A stretch of DNA of 64,000 nucleotides from Ignavibacteria bacterium (GTDB lineage: Bacteria > Bacteroidota > Ignavibacteria > Ignavibacteriales > Melioribacteraceae): assembly GCA_009773205.1 (NCBI GenBank), contig WPAE01000021.1, forward strand, positions 1 to 64,000, in the 5' to 3' direction. Below the pieces are notes generated by a model. It was not told where the DNA came from and ran no database searches. It saw only the letters and a list, made by a program, of their open reading frames with translations. Position numbers and translations under genes: made by a program. Every line of letters starts with the position of its first letter. Position 1 is the first letter of the stretch. This document shows, piece by piece, positions 8,183 through 16,797 of this stretch.

Positions 8183-9701
8183 AAAATCTTTACTAGCAAA
8201 GTGTGCTGATTTGGCAACCAGGCAATTTTTTTTACATACGGTTTTGGTTTGTTTACTACATATTCTTATTGTGTTTCGAACCATTAAGGAATCGGGGTAC
8301 CCGTTTTCAAATGTTGAAATTATTTTATCCATTATTTTGATGTGTGTAATTGCTTTACTTAGTTTTTTTCTTTCGAAGTATCTGCTAAAAGATAAAGTTA
8401 AAGCCGCAGTAGTTGCCACATTATTTTTAGGAGTAAGTTTTAGTTATGGATTTGTTGGTAAAAACTTGTTTCAACTAAATTCTTTTGCGAGCTTAGCCGA
8501 TAAATTGTTTTTTGGAAATTATGTTTTGGCATCAGTTACAATGCTTTCGTTTACTTTTGTTTTAATATCTTATATTATTTCAATTATTCCATTCAAATTA
8601 ATTAGATTCAGTAATTACCTAAACGCTCTGCTGATCTTGCTTCTATTTTTCGAAATCAACAACCATTTTTCTTATAAGCCTAAAACAATCAAGCTAGAGG
8701 ATGAAATAAAAATTCCCTTAAATTCAGTAAAAGCCGATTCAACATTTCCAAATATTTATTACATCGTTTTAGATTCGTACACAAGCATCGAGAGCCTGAA
8801 GAAATATTGGAAGTATGACAATATTGAGTTAATTAATTTCCTTAAAGAAAGAGGTTTCTATCTTGCAAGTAAGAGCAAGAGCAATTACAACCAAACGCAT
8901 TTTACAATTGCCTCGGCAATGAATCTTTCCTATCTGCATTATGCATCGTTTGATAAATTAACATTTGCTCACTACCCGAATCTCTACAGGCTTATTAAGG
9001 ATAATGTTTTGGTTCGGGTTTTAGAGAATTATGGATATGAAACAATTAATTTTTCACTCTTCAACATTTCGAACACTTCAAAGTATTATAGATTTGATCT
9101 TGCAGATGAACCCCGTTTATTCAAAAATACTCTGTTCGAAGGGATCGTAAATGCTACGGAAGTTGGTTCGATGCTCGGTTTAAGTTCTGCTCCAGAAACT
9201 GACATCATTAAAACAACCACGGGCATAACAAATCTACTTAAAGACACTTCATTAAAAAGATTTAGTCGAAGTATTTTTGTTTATGCTCATTTTATGTTAC
9301 CTCACCCTCCATATTATTTTGATGCGAGCGGAAACATAATGCCGGATAATTATGCTAAGGATGATTATAATAAATGGAAGTATTTGGAACAGCTCAAATA
9401 CAGCAATAAACTTATAATGGAAGTAATTAATTTCATTTTAACAAATTCGAGTGTTAAGCCTGTAATTATTATCCAAGGTGATCATGGTTTCCGTTTTCTA
9501 ACCGACAAGACAGCTCAGCACGATGAATCGCACGCAATTCTTAATGCATTTTATTTTCCAGACGGAGATTACAAAATGCTTTATCCTACAATCTCATCTG
9601 TTAATACATTTAGAATTTTGTTGAACAAATTTAATTTCTTAGATATTAATGCGCTGCATGATCAAACCTTTTTCGTTGCAAAGGGAATTGGATTTAATTG
9701 A
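8163..9701 (+). CDS. Sulfatase-like (alkaline phosphatase superfamily) membrane enzyme
   Basis: 512 aa. About five membrane helices fill residues 15-170, then an extracytoplasmic domain begins with NIYYIVLDSYTSIE, giving the first metal Asp. A SNYNQTHFTIAS stretch probably carries the Thr nucleophile, MLPHPPYYF lies in mid-domain, and GDHGFR provides the C-terminal metal ligands. The architecture matches LtaS, phosphoethanolamine transferases and membrane sulfatase-like proteins. It overlaps the methyltransferase by 20 bases. It may transfer or hydrolyse a phosphoryl or sulfuryl group on an envelope glycan; the substrate is unknown. Confidence 0.75.
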   Translation: MKTIKNKKSLLAKCADLATRQFFLHTVLVCLLHILIVFRTIKESGYPFSNVEIILSIILMCVIALLSFFLSKYLLKDKVKAAVVATLFLGVSFSYGFVGKNLFQLNSFASLADKLFFGNYVLASVTMLSFTFVLISYIISIIPFKLIRFSNYLNALLILLLFFEINNHFSYKPKTIKLEDEIKIPLNSVKADSTFPNIYYIVLDSYTSIESLKKYWKYDNIELINFLKERGFYLASKSKSNYNQTHFTIASAMNLSYLHYASFDKLTFAHYPNLYRLIKDNVLVRVLENYGYETINFSLFNISNTSKYYRFDLADEPRLFKNTLFEGIVNATEVGSMLGLSSAPETDIIKTTTGITNLLKDTSLKRFSRSIFVYAHFMLPHPPYYFDASGNIMPDNYAKDDYNKWKYLEQLKYSNKLIMEVINFILTNSSVKPVIIIQGDHGFRFLTDKTAQHDESHAILNAFYFPDGDYKMLYPTISSVNTFRILLNKFNFLDINALHDQTFFVAKGIGFN

Positions 9702-9824
9702 ACTTAAATGAGTTGTCCGGTTAACTGCCTTAGTTTGAATAAAAAGAAAGAACCACGCCATCAAAAACAGGGCGGCAAGTTGAGCTACTGACATGCCCAG
9801 ATTTGTCTTTAAGATTTATCTTAA

Positions 9825-9925
9825 GGGCGCCTCTAAAAATATCAATTTCCTTTGCGGGCTTTCCTTTTTCTTTGTCCAGCTTTGCGGGATGAAATATTTT
9901 AAAACAAAAGTTTTTAGAGGTGCCC
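9825..9925 (+). mobile_element. MITE-like element, GGGCACC family, copy A
   Basis: About 100 bp. The ends are GGGCGCCTCTAAAAA and TTTTTAGAGGTGCCC, an almost perfect inverted repeat. TTAA flanks it on both sides (9821-9824 and 9926-9929), a candidate target duplication. The interior (ATCAATTTCCTTTGCGGGC, TTTGCGGG) is shared with the copies at 22102, 29253 and 39260. It has no coding capacity. Confidence 0.85.
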
Positions 9926-9970
9926 TTAATAGATCATGAAATCGTAATTAATCCGCGTGCTAAAAATTTT

Positions 9971-10130
9971 AACCCAAATTTTCCGTTAGGAAAATTTGCC
10001 CTTTGGGCCGACAAGCCCGCCTGCTACGGGCAGGCATTAAGTCATTTAGAGTAAATAGCTTATGTCTCGGGACGGCCTTCGGCAATCCCGCTTATATTTA
10101 GCGGGACATTTCTAATGAACTTTTTGGGTT
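9971..10130 (-). repeat. AACCCAAA-ended element, copy 2 (inverted relative to copy 1)
   Basis: It starts AACCCAAATTTTCCGTTAGG and ends TTCTAATGAACTTTTTGGGT, the reverse complement of the layout at 405-617. Shared interior pieces include the TAACGGAAAA stem, CCCTTTGGGCCGACAAGCCC and the GGGACGGCCTTCGGC segment. Confidence 0.8.
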
Positions 10131-10317
10131 TAACATAACTGCACGCGTTAAGCCCAAACGCATTGTACAGTATAAGTAATTTGTTATGTATTCCTTAAGT
10201 CCTGTTTAACAAGAGCGCAAAGTGCAAAAGGCGGATTCTCGATGGAAATTTGGTTTATAGATTGCCAATCTACAAAAGTTAGATTATGTTGTAGCCGTAA
10301 AACAAACTAAGTTTCTT

Positions 10318-11220
10318 ATGAAAGGATTCTATCATCTTCTAATAGTTTTACTTCTCTTCTATTTTCAAATAATTGTACAAGCAAAAGACAATCCTTCCGC
10401 GTCGCTTCCAGATTCAATTAACGGCTGGAAAAAACTTGGCGCCGACCGAACATTTAACGAGCAGAACTTATACGAATACATTGACGGAGCGGCAGAGCTT
10501 TATATAAGTTTTGGCTTTTCAAAAGTGTTTAACAGAATTTATTATGCCGGCGAAGGAAAAGAAATTATTGTTGATATCTTCTACATGAACACATCACAAG
10601 ACGCGTTTGGAGCGTTCTCTTTTACCGTTGGTAAAATCAGCAGTGATTTTGGAATGCAGAGCCAAATAACAAGCGGCTCTATTGTTTTCTGGAAGAATAA
10701 TTTTGTAGTGTCAATTATGCAAAACCCGGAAAGTGATGATGCCAAGGAAACAAGTTATGCTCTTGCAAAACTTATAGATGAATCAATTAAAGAAAATGGT
10801 TCTTTCCCTGAAGTGTTAAAATATTTACCTGAAGAAAATCTCAACAAAGAAAGTGTTCGTTATTTCCGCCATTATGTTTGGCTTAATACTTACTCATATA
10901 TTTCTGATGGGAATATTTTAAACATCACTCAAAACACACACGGCTTACTTGCAAAATATGGAGGTAAAGAAAACTTAATTTTTTTGCTGGTAAAATATCC
11001 TAATGAACAGCTATCTCTTGCTGCTGCAGAAAAATTTAATAAAGAATATTTCAAATCTGTACGACCGAAACCGGTTGTAAAACAAAAGAACAAATTCAGC
11101 GGTACGCGGGTTGTAAAAAATTTCTTTATAGCAGTATTAGGCGGAAGCAAAGAAAATAGTGTTAAGAATTTACTTACCCTTGCACAAAAATCAATCAGCG
11201 GATTTATTTCAACAAAATAA
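10318..11220 (+). CDS. DUF6599 family secreted protein
   Basis: 300 aa. It has a signal peptide of about 22 residues ending near VQAKDN, followed by GWKKLGADRTFNEQNLYEYIDGAAELY and YNR/DVFYM-like text typical of DUF6599. The family's function is unknown. The next gene, a DUF362 protein with a twin-arginine signal, starts within 15 bases, so the two probably form an operon and may both act outside the cytoplasm. No strong ribosome-binding site precedes the ATG. Confidence 0.7.
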   Translation: MKGFYHLLIVLLLFYFQIIVQAKDNPSASLPDSINGWKKLGADRTFNEQNLYEYIDGAAELYISFGFSKVFNRIYYAGEGKEIIVDIFYMNTSQDAFGAFSFTVGKISSDFGMQSQITSGSIVFWKNNFVVSIMQNPESDDAKETSYALAKLIDESIKENGSFPEVLKYLPEENLNKESVRYFRHYVWLNTYSYISDGNILNITQNTHGLLAKYGGKENLIFLLVKYPNEQLSLAAAEKFNKEYFKSVRPKPVVKQKNKFSGTRVVKNFFIAVLGGSKENSVKNLLTLAQKSISGFISTK

Positions 11221-11234
11221 ATAGTGAGGTGAAA

Positions 11235-12125
11235 ATGAAAGAGCAAAGCCTTACAAGAAGGGAGTTCATTAAAACAGGAACTATTGCCGCGGTGGGCGCA
11301 ATTGTTGTCAATTCTCCGCTTAAATTCTTTGCAATGCAAACTGTGAAATCAAAAGTAGTTTTGATAAGAAATGAAAATGTTTTTAATGACAATGGGAAAA
11401 TTGTTGCTGGAGTTTTAGAACAGATGCTCGATGATGCTGTTAAAGTTTTGTTCAACACAAATAACTCTACTCAGGCATGGAATAAGATACTTAAACCAGA
11501 AGATGTACTCGGCATAAAATCAAACGTATGGAGAAATTTAAGAACTCCATTTGAGCTTGAGCAGGTGCTTAAAAAGCGGGCTATAGACGCCGGGATCAAA
11601 GAAAAAGATATTTCAATTAATGATCATGGCGTGTTACGAGATAATGTTTTTAAAAGATCAACTGCGTTAATAAACACGCGCCCGATGAGAACTCATTATT
11701 GGTCGGGCGTAGGAAGTTTAGTTAAGAATTACATAATGTTTGAGGAATATCCAGCTTCGCTTCACCCAGACTCATGCGCGGACTTAGGGAAAGTCTGGCT
11801 GTATCCTATTGTAAGAGGAAAAACGAGATTGAATGTGCTTGTATTGTTAACTCCACTTTTTCATTCGGTTGGCCCACACGGCTTTAGCAAAGATTATATT
11901 TGGCGTTACAACGGTTTAATTGTAGGTACAGACCCGGTAGCTTGCGATGTAATTGGCTTAAGAATAATTGAAGCTAAAAGAAAAGAATTCTTCGGCGAAG
12001 ATAATCCGTTAAATCCACCCGCAAAACATATTAAACTAGCTGATACGCGCTTTCATCTTGGAACGGCAGATCCTAAAAAAATAGATTTAATAAAGATTGG
12101 TTCGAAAGAGGGAATATTAATTTAA
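11235..12125 (+). CDS. DUF362 domain protein with twin-arginine signal
   Basis: About 296 aa from ATG 11235. GAGGTGA sits just upstream and covers the alternative GTG at 11229, so the ATG is preferred. The N-terminus SLTRREFIKTGTIAAVGAIV is a twin-arginine signal, suggesting export of a folded, possibly cofactor-bearing protein. DUF362 features include VLGIKSNVW, the HYWSGVGSLVKNY region and GTDPVACDVIG. Some DUF362 proteins carry ferredoxin-like clusters, but no CxxCxxC motif is visible here. It follows the DUF6599 gene and is followed by a terminator. Confidence 0.75.
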   Translation: MKEQSLTRREFIKTGTIAAVGAIVVNSPLKFFAMQTVKSKVVLIRNENVFNDNGKIVAGVLEQMLDDAVKVLFNTNNSTQAWNKILKPEDVLGIKSNVWRNLRTPFELEQVLKKRAIDAGIKEKDISINDHGVLRDNVFKRSTALINTRPMRTHYWSGVGSLVKNYIMFEEYPASLHPDSCADLGKVWLYPIVRGKTRLNVLVLLTPLFHSVGPHGFSKDYIWRYNGLIVGTDPVACDVIGLRIIEAKRKEFFGEDNPLNPPAKHIKLADTRFHLGTADPKKIDLIKIGSKEGILI

Positions 12126-12130
12126 CCATA

Positions 12131-12157
12131 AAAAAACCCGGCACAAGCCGGGTTTTT
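12131..12157. terminator. Bidirectional terminator between the DUF362 gene and cspA-like gene
   Basis: AAAAAACCCGGC-ACAA-GCCGGGTTTTT: a 7-bp GC stem with an A run on one side and a T run on the other. It can terminate both convergent genes. Confidence 0.9.
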
Positions 12158-12182
12158 CAATTATAAAAGCAATTAAATTTAA

Positions 12183-12395
12183 TTACCTAACAACTTTTAC
12201 ATCTGCAGCCTGAAGTCCTTTTGGACCTTGAGTTACTGAGAATTCAACTTTGTCGTTTTCGTTTAAAGTTTTGTAACCATCAGATTGAATAGACTGAAAA
12301 TGTACAAATACATCTTCTCCGCCTTCTTGAGAAATGAAACCAAAACCTTTAGAACTGTTGAACCATTTTACGGTTCCTGTTTTGCGCTCTGCCAT
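12183..12395 (-). CDS. cspA: Cold-shock domain protein
   Basis: 70 aa, the standard length for a single cold-shock domain. The RNA-binding motifs RNP1 (KGFGFI) and RNP2 (DVFVHF) are intact, preceded by GTVKWFN. Family members bind single-stranded RNA and DNA and melt structured mRNA. An AGGAGC-type ribosome-binding site on the minus strand (GGAGCTTCTGTAATG) precedes the ATG. About 210 bases of non-coding leader separate it from the divergent gene at 12609, room for the long 5' leader often seen with such genes. The symbol denotes family only. Confidence 0.95.
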   Translation of the reverse strand: MAERKTGTVKWFNSSKGFGFISQEGGEDVFVHFQSIQSDGYKTLNENDKVEFSVTQGPKGLQAADVKVVR

Positions 12396-12608
12396 TACAG
12401 AAGCTCCTTTGTAATTTGTTATAGATTATTTACGACAGGCTTAAGAACTACTGTGGGGTAAAACGGCTTGCGTCTACTTCTACATCTACTTCTAAAGTTA
12501 CTGCCTTACGAAAACAAAATTACGAGAAGATTTATTATTAACCTAATTAATTTTTTAATAAAGACGCGCAAGTGTTTTGATTATATTTAGTTATAAAATT
12601 GAGAGCCA

Positions 12609-13280
12609 ATGAGAAATTTAATCCAAATTGCCGGAGTAGTTGATAAAGAAGAAGCACAACTTTTGATGAAACTCGGAGTTGATTATCTGGGCGTGCCGCT
12701 TCGGCTTCCTGTTAACAAAGAAGATTTAACAGAAGATGAAGCTGTTGAACTTATTAAGTTTATCACACCTCCGCATAAATCTGTTTTAATAACATACCTT
12801 AATAATGCCGATGAAATTATTTCTTTCTGTGATAAGTTGAACGTAAAAATTGTTCAGCTTCACGGAGATATTTCTTTTGATGAACTTTTCCGCACAAAAA
12901 CTTTGCGCCCCGATCTTGAGATAATAAAAAGTCTTGTGGTTGCAAGCGATAATTATGATAAGCTTGTTAAAATAGTAGAAACGTATTCTCCTTACCTTGA
13001 TGCATTTATTACAGACACTTTTGATCCCGCTACAGGAGCTGAAGGCGCAACCGGCAAAACGCACGATTGGAACATCAGTAAAAAGTTGGTTGAGATTTCA
13101 CAAAAACCAGTAATTATAGCAGGAGGATTGAATCATAAAAATGTTAAGCAAGCTATATTGGAGATTAAACCTGCCGGAGTTGATGTTCACACGGGCGTTG
13201 AATTACCAAATGGAAGGAAAAGCGAAGAGTTGGTTAAAAAGTTTATTGAAAAAGCAAAAGAAGGATTTGCTTTGATGTAG
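12609..13280 (+). CDS. TrpF-like (phosphoribosylanthranilate isomerase family) protein
   Basis: 223 aa with a TIM-barrel TrpF pattern: IVQLHGD at strand 3, FITDTF with the conserved Asp, GATGKTHDW, IIAGGLNHKNV, and GVDVHTGVEL at the phosphate-binding end. The N-terminal KxCG motif, whose Cys is the general base of TrpF, reads IQIAG, so Ala replaces Cys. No other trp genes are nearby. It may therefore be a divergent paralogue with another substrate or a weak isomerase. The fold assignment is firm; activity as TrpF is doubtful. Confidence 0.7.
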   Translation: MRNLIQIAGVVDKEEAQLLMKLGVDYLGVPLRLPVNKEDLTEDEAVELIKFITPPHKSVLITYLNNADEIISFCDKLNVKIVQLHGDISFDELFRTKTLRPDLEIIKSLVVASDNYDKLVKIVETYSPYLDAFITDTFDPATGAEGATGKTHDWNISKKLVEISQKPVIIAGGLNHKNVKQAILEIKPAGVDVHTGVELPNGRKSEELVKKFIEKAKEGFALM

Positions 13281-13662
13281 CACTTAAAAAAATCAGCAAT
13301 GTGTTTCTTTTTGTTCAAAAGCAAGAAGCAAAAAACGATTTAAGCAAGTTTCTAAAAAAGGGAATACCATTTGCGCTTTCTTTGCCTCGCTGCGGTGATT
13401 AGATTTTTAGAATAGAAAACGCCATTAAAACAATTGCTCAATACAATGTGATATTACAACTTCTTAACATTTTCTAATGGTGGGTATTTTAATTTTTGTT
13501 ATGTACAAATCTGAGTATAAAATTAGCTTGTTAAACCAAGTTTATGATTATGAAGGTTTTAGAAAATAACCTTTGTTGTTTCAAATGACTGCTAACTAAA
13601 CTGCGCCTGGTATATTGTTCAAGAAACAAGCACAAAAAATCCCGCCGAAGCGGGATTAATTT
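13281..13662. other. 382-bp gene-free stretch
   Basis: I see no gene. The only recognisable feature is the rpsU terminator at its right edge. Bases around 13350-13410 weakly recall the GGGCACC-family interior (TTTCTAAAAA...TTTGCCTCG...TTTTTAGAA) but lack proper ends. Confidence 0.5.
13634..13656 (-). terminator. rpsU terminator
   Basis: On the minus strand ATCCCGC-TTCG-GCGGGAT is followed by six T: a stable tetraloop hairpin just after the stop codon of the S21 gene. Confidence 0.9.
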
Positions 13663-13866
13663 TTATCCTCTGCGATCTCTCATCGCTTGTTCACGCGAAG
13701 CTCTTCTTTTAGCCTTAATCTCATCCATTCTTTTTTCAATAGACGGTTTAACAAAAAATGTACGCTTCTTGTACTCTTTAAGGATACCTGAACGTTCATA
13801 TTTTTTCTTAAAACGCTTTAACGCTTTATCAATATTCTCGTTCTCACCGATAGTAATGCCTACCAA
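13663..13866 (-). CDS. rpsU: 30S ribosomal protein S21
   Basis: 67 aa, the usual S21 length. The N-terminal VGITIGENENIDKALKRFKKKYERSG and the basic C-terminal stretch EIKAKRRASREQAMRDRRG are characteristic. The start is TTG, preceded by AGGTGA at good spacing. It is followed at once by a strong terminator, so it is transcribed separately from the sigma-factor pair upstream. S21 binds the 3' minor domain of 16S rRNA and helps initiation. Confidence 0.97.
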   Translation of the reverse strand: MVGITIGENENIDKALKRFKKKYERSGILKEYKKRTFFVKPSIEKRMDEIKAKRRASREQAMRDRRG

Positions 13867-13990
13867 CTTATTTCACCTGCCTTCTTTGTTGATAATTTTT
13901 GCGCCGTAAAGCTAAAGAATGCACATCAAATATCCAAAGTTTATCTCTTAAGGTGCATGTTAGAATTTGAACTGCATGAAAAGAAAGTGA

Positions 13991-14227
13991 TTAATGATGT
14001 GAATCTCGGTTGGATATTTTATTGCTAATAATATTAAACAGGCTGATTGGTATGTATTTGCTCGAAAATCTATCTTTAAGAAGAAGTTTAACCGTCTTTT
14101 GAATCATATATGCGCCGCGGATCTTGGGATTTGTCTCTACTTCTTCTTTTACCATAGGACAAACCTTTCCATCTTTTATGGCTTCGTCTATATATTCTTC
14201 ATCGTTTAAGATCATCTTGCTGCTCAC
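13991..14227 (-). CDS. Small protein coupled to the ECF sigma gene; possible anti-sigma factor
   Basis: 78 aa. It begins at GTG 14227, sharing GTGA with the sigma-factor stop, so it is translationally coupled. The middle (KEEVETNPKIRGAYMIQKTVKLLLKDR) and the IPISLFNIISNKI tail resemble the region after the zinc motif in ZAS-type anti-sigma factors. The HxxxCxxC zinc motif itself is absent; only one Cys is present (VCPMV). The family claim rests on position and weak similarity. It could be a shortened anti-sigma factor or an unrelated regulator. Confidence 0.5.
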   Translation of the reverse strand: MSSKMILNDEEYIDEAIKDGKVCPMVKEEVETNPKIRGAYMIQKTVKLLLKDRFSSKYIPISLFNIISNKISNRDSHH

Positions 14228-14832
14228 TTCTTATTTTCTTTTTTCCTGCTTAAGTAACCTTTGTCTTTTGCATAATCAAAAAGTTGTGCATAAAGCATTT
14301 TACGCGCTCTATGAAGCCGAGAACGAACTGTTCCTACTGGAATATCAACAAAATCTGCAATTTCTTCGTAAGTAAAACCTTCAATATCACTAAGTATTAT
14401 TGCAGTTCTAAAATCTTCCGGAAGCGCTGAAAGTACTTTGGTAATTTCATCATCCAAAAGGTTGCTGAAAGCGTCTTGTTCGTAATGCTTGCTGTTAATT
14501 TCTTCGGATTTTACGTTTTCATAAAAGTTCTGAACATCTTCATAATCAACTTTGTTTGGCTCTTTAACAGATTTACGGTAATCGTTGATGTATGAGTTCT
14601 TTAATATCCTAAACAACCAAGCTTTGCAGTTCGTTCCCTTTTCAAATTTATCGAAAAAGCGAAATGCTTTCAGATAAGTTTCCTGTACAAGGTCGTTTGC
14701 GTCATCTTCATCGCCTGTCATTCTAAGAGCAAAATTATAAACCGCATTCATGTGTGGAATTGCCTCGCGCTCAAAATCGGCGTAGAAAAGCTGAGTTTCC
14801 TCTTTACTTTTATTTTCTTCTATTATTGCCAT
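14224..14832 (-). CDS. ECF-family RNA polymerase sigma factor
   Basis: About 202 aa. Region 2 is AVYNFALRMTGDEDDANDLVQETYLKAFRFFDKFEKGTN read in pieces, with the region 2.4 text AWLFRILKNSYINDYRK. Region 4 contains DIEGFTYEEIADFVDIPVGTVRSRLHRAR, the -35 recognition helix. A roughly 40-residue acidic linker separates them. Its resemblance is to SigH/SigR-like stress sigma factors controlled by redox-sensing anti-sigma partners. An ATG at 14832 is chosen over the TTG at 14835. The coupled downstream gene is the likely partner. Confidence 0.92.
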   Translation of the reverse strand: MAIIEENKSKEETQLFYADFEREAIPHMNAVYNFALRMTGDEDDANDLVQETYLKAFRFFDKFEKGTNCKAWLFRILKNSYINDYRKSVKEPNKVDYEDVQNFYENVKSEEINSKHYEQDAFSNLLDDEITKVLSALPEDFRTAIILSDIEGFTYEEIADFVDIPVGTVRSRLHRARKMLYAQLFDYAKDKGYLSRKKENKK

Positions 14833-14895
14833 CAATCGTTTCGAATGTCCGAGACAAAGTTAGTGAAATTACTTTCAAATTGTTTTCAATTAAGA

Positions 14896-16098
14896 CTACA
14901 AGCTCTTTAGTAATCCGTTAATTATTTCATATTTAGTTATGCCATTCTGCGCTATCTTAAAATTAGCAGGTTCGTCAATCTTTAATTCGTTGTGGTTTTC
15001 TATTGTATATCCATTCATATTCATTTCATTTATTCCATAGAAAATAGATAAATCTCCTATATCTGCTATGCATGCTTCATGGTAGAACTCATTTTTCCCT
15101 CTATTGAGTTTTTTGGTGATATTAATTCCGATATCAACAACAAATTTTCTGTGGTTGAATTCAAGTGTGAGATTACGCAGCAAAAGGTCGAATAATAGTT
15201 TATTGTTTTCCGGAATAGCAAAGTATTCAGCATAGAATTTTTTTTGATAATCTGATTCAACAATTGATTCGAAAGCGGAAATCAGTGCGGTGAAGTTTAG
15301 TTTTCTTACAAAATCTTTATTGTAATCGTCTCTGTAAAAACCGGATTCTATTAGTATTGTGCTGATACCAAATCGCGTAAAATTATCACCAAAAGCACGC
15401 AGCTCAAAATCATCGCTGTAACGAGCAATCTGATTTGGAATGAACTGTTCAAGCGCTTCTCGTATTTTTATAATTATTTGCATACTCTTTTCACGTGTGT
15501 AGTTTATGCTTTTCACATAATCCATTGGCGGCGTAAGTAAAGAAATTGATGCCGGGTTATTTGTTCTACCTGCTGTGTAATAACTATTCTGGTCATGCAT
15601 ATTAAACCCAAATTCCGGTTTGAGTTTCTCTGCATAATTCCAAAGCAGCTTAGATTCATCAGCTTCAAGTCTTAATGCATCTCTGTTTAAATCAATGTTA
15701 AAAGCATTTTCGCGCTGGTATCTTTCTGCACCATCGGGGTTAACCATTGGAACGAAATGTACTTCCAAATTATCAAGAATTGATTTTCTTAATTCGTTAA
15801 AAGAATCGTTAGAAGAGAAAAAATTTAGCAGATCAAAAAAAGCTGCAGTTGCGGTAGGTTCATCGCCATGCATTTGTGTCCAAACAAAAATTTTTGTTTT
15901 TCCTTTGCCAAGTTTCAGCGAGTAAATTTCTCTGCGCTCTACAGAAGTTCCTATTTGCTTTATTTCAAACAGATTATTGCCCGCCAAATTTTCAAGTTTT
16001 ACTTTTACCTCATTATGTTTAATAAAATCAGAACGAATATCATAAGCAGTGTAATTATGGTAAGATTCAAAAAGATTATTCAATAATTCTTTCTTCAA
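14896..16098 (-). CDS. M14-family zinc carboxypeptidase-like protein
   Basis: 400 aa. Zinc ligands are visible as HGDEPT (His77, Glu80) and FGFNMHDQN (His168). VPMVNPDGAERYQRENAFNIDLNRD in the first half is diagnostic of M14, and ILIESGF probably supplies the catalytic Glu. No signal peptide is apparent, so it may act in the cytoplasm, perhaps on peptidoglycan peptides or other peptides. It starts at TTG with CTGGAGA upstream. A C-terminal region of about 130 residues lies outside the catalytic domain and is unassigned. Confidence 0.85.
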   Translation of the reverse strand: MKKELLNNLFESYHNYTAYDIRSDFIKHNEVKVKLENLAGNNLFEIKQIGTSVERREIYSLKLGKGKTKIFVWTQMHGDEPTATAAFFDLLNFFSSNDSFNELRKSILDNLEVHFVPMVNPDGAERYQRENAFNIDLNRDALRLEADESKLLWNYAEKLKPEFGFNMHDQNSYYTAGRTNNPASISLLTPPMDYVKSINYTREKSMQIIIKIREALEQFIPNQIARYSDDFELRAFGDNFTRFGISTILIESGFYRDDYNKDFVRKLNFTALISAFESIVESDYQKKFYAEYFAIPENNKLLFDLLLRNLTLEFNHRKFVVDIGINITKKLNRGKNEFYHEACIADIGDLSIFYGINEMNMNGYTIENHNELKIDEPANFKIAQNGITKYEIINGLLKSL

Positions 16099-16187
16099 CT
16101 TTTCTCCAGTAACATTTGATTTTCAAATAGCTTTGCTACAATTTACTTTTAACATTATTAAAAATTAAGAAAATATTTGGAGAAGAA

Positions 16188-16724
16188 ATGGCAACTTCAG
16201 CTTTATCATTGGGTTCAAGCGCACCGGCTTTTAATTTGAAAGGAACTGACGGAAAAAATTATTCGCTTGATTCGTTTAACGAAAGGAAAGCCTTTCTTAT
16301 AGTCTTTGCATGCAATCACTGTCCTTATGTACAAGCCTACGAAGAAAGAATCAAGAAGATTCAAAGTGATTATGATGCAGATTTATACGTTGTTTCAATT
16401 AATTCGAACGACGATGTAAAATATACGGACGATTCTTTTGATGAAATGGTAAAGCGAGCTAAAGAAAAACAATTCAATTTTCCTTATCTCAGAGACGAAG
16501 ACCAATCAGTAGCTAAAGCTTACGGCGCAACTCACACACCGGAAATATTTTTATTCGACTTGGAAAGGAAACTTGCTTTTCACGGCAAAGTTGATGACAA
16601 CTGGCAAGATGAAAGCAGTGTACGCTCTAATTATTTACGTAACGCTATTGGTGAATTGTTAGCGGGAAAACAGATTTCTGTTCCGGAGACTTTTACAATT
16701 GGCTGCACGATTAAGTGGAAATGA
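16188..16724 (+). CDS. Thioredoxin-fold protein (AhpC/TSA-Redoxin type)
   Basis: 178 aa. The start of a peroxiredoxin-like fold is visible (LGSSAPAFNLKGTDGKNYSL), then the active site FACNHCPYV with a CxxC pair, and the cis-Pro segment GATHTPEIFLFD. No signal peptide is present. Family members are thiol-disulfide reductases or peroxidases of the cytoplasm. A further Cys near the C-terminus (IGCTIKWK) is a usual feature of this subfamily. It stands alone between convergent genes, with GGAGAAG as ribosome-binding site. Confidence 0.88.
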   Translation: MATSALSLGSSAPAFNLKGTDGKNYSLDSFNERKAFLIVFACNHCPYVQAYEERIKKIQSDYDADLYVVSINSNDDVKYTDDSFDEMVKRAKEKQFNFPYLRDEDQSVAKAYGATHTPEIFLFDLERKLAFHGKVDDNWQDESSVRSNYLRNAIGELLAGKQISVPETFTIGCTIKWK

Positions 16725-16797
16725 GACGATTTAGGAATTTGGATTTTGGAATTACGATTTGGAATTATTAGTTATAGAATAATTTGCAAACCAAATT

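Larger units (their letters stand above)
9702..10317. other. 616-bp gene-free stretch with two repeat elements
   Basis: No ORF here resembles a gene. The stretch contains one GGGCACC-ended element (9825-9925) and one AACCCAAA-ended element (9971-10130). The remaining 187 bases before the next gene show no clear promoter or hairpin. Confidence 0.7.

Noticed and set aside
12396-12608. Cold-shock leader as a riboswitch
   Set aside because: A long leader fits an RNA thermosensor in principle, but I could not identify a convincing conserved structure.
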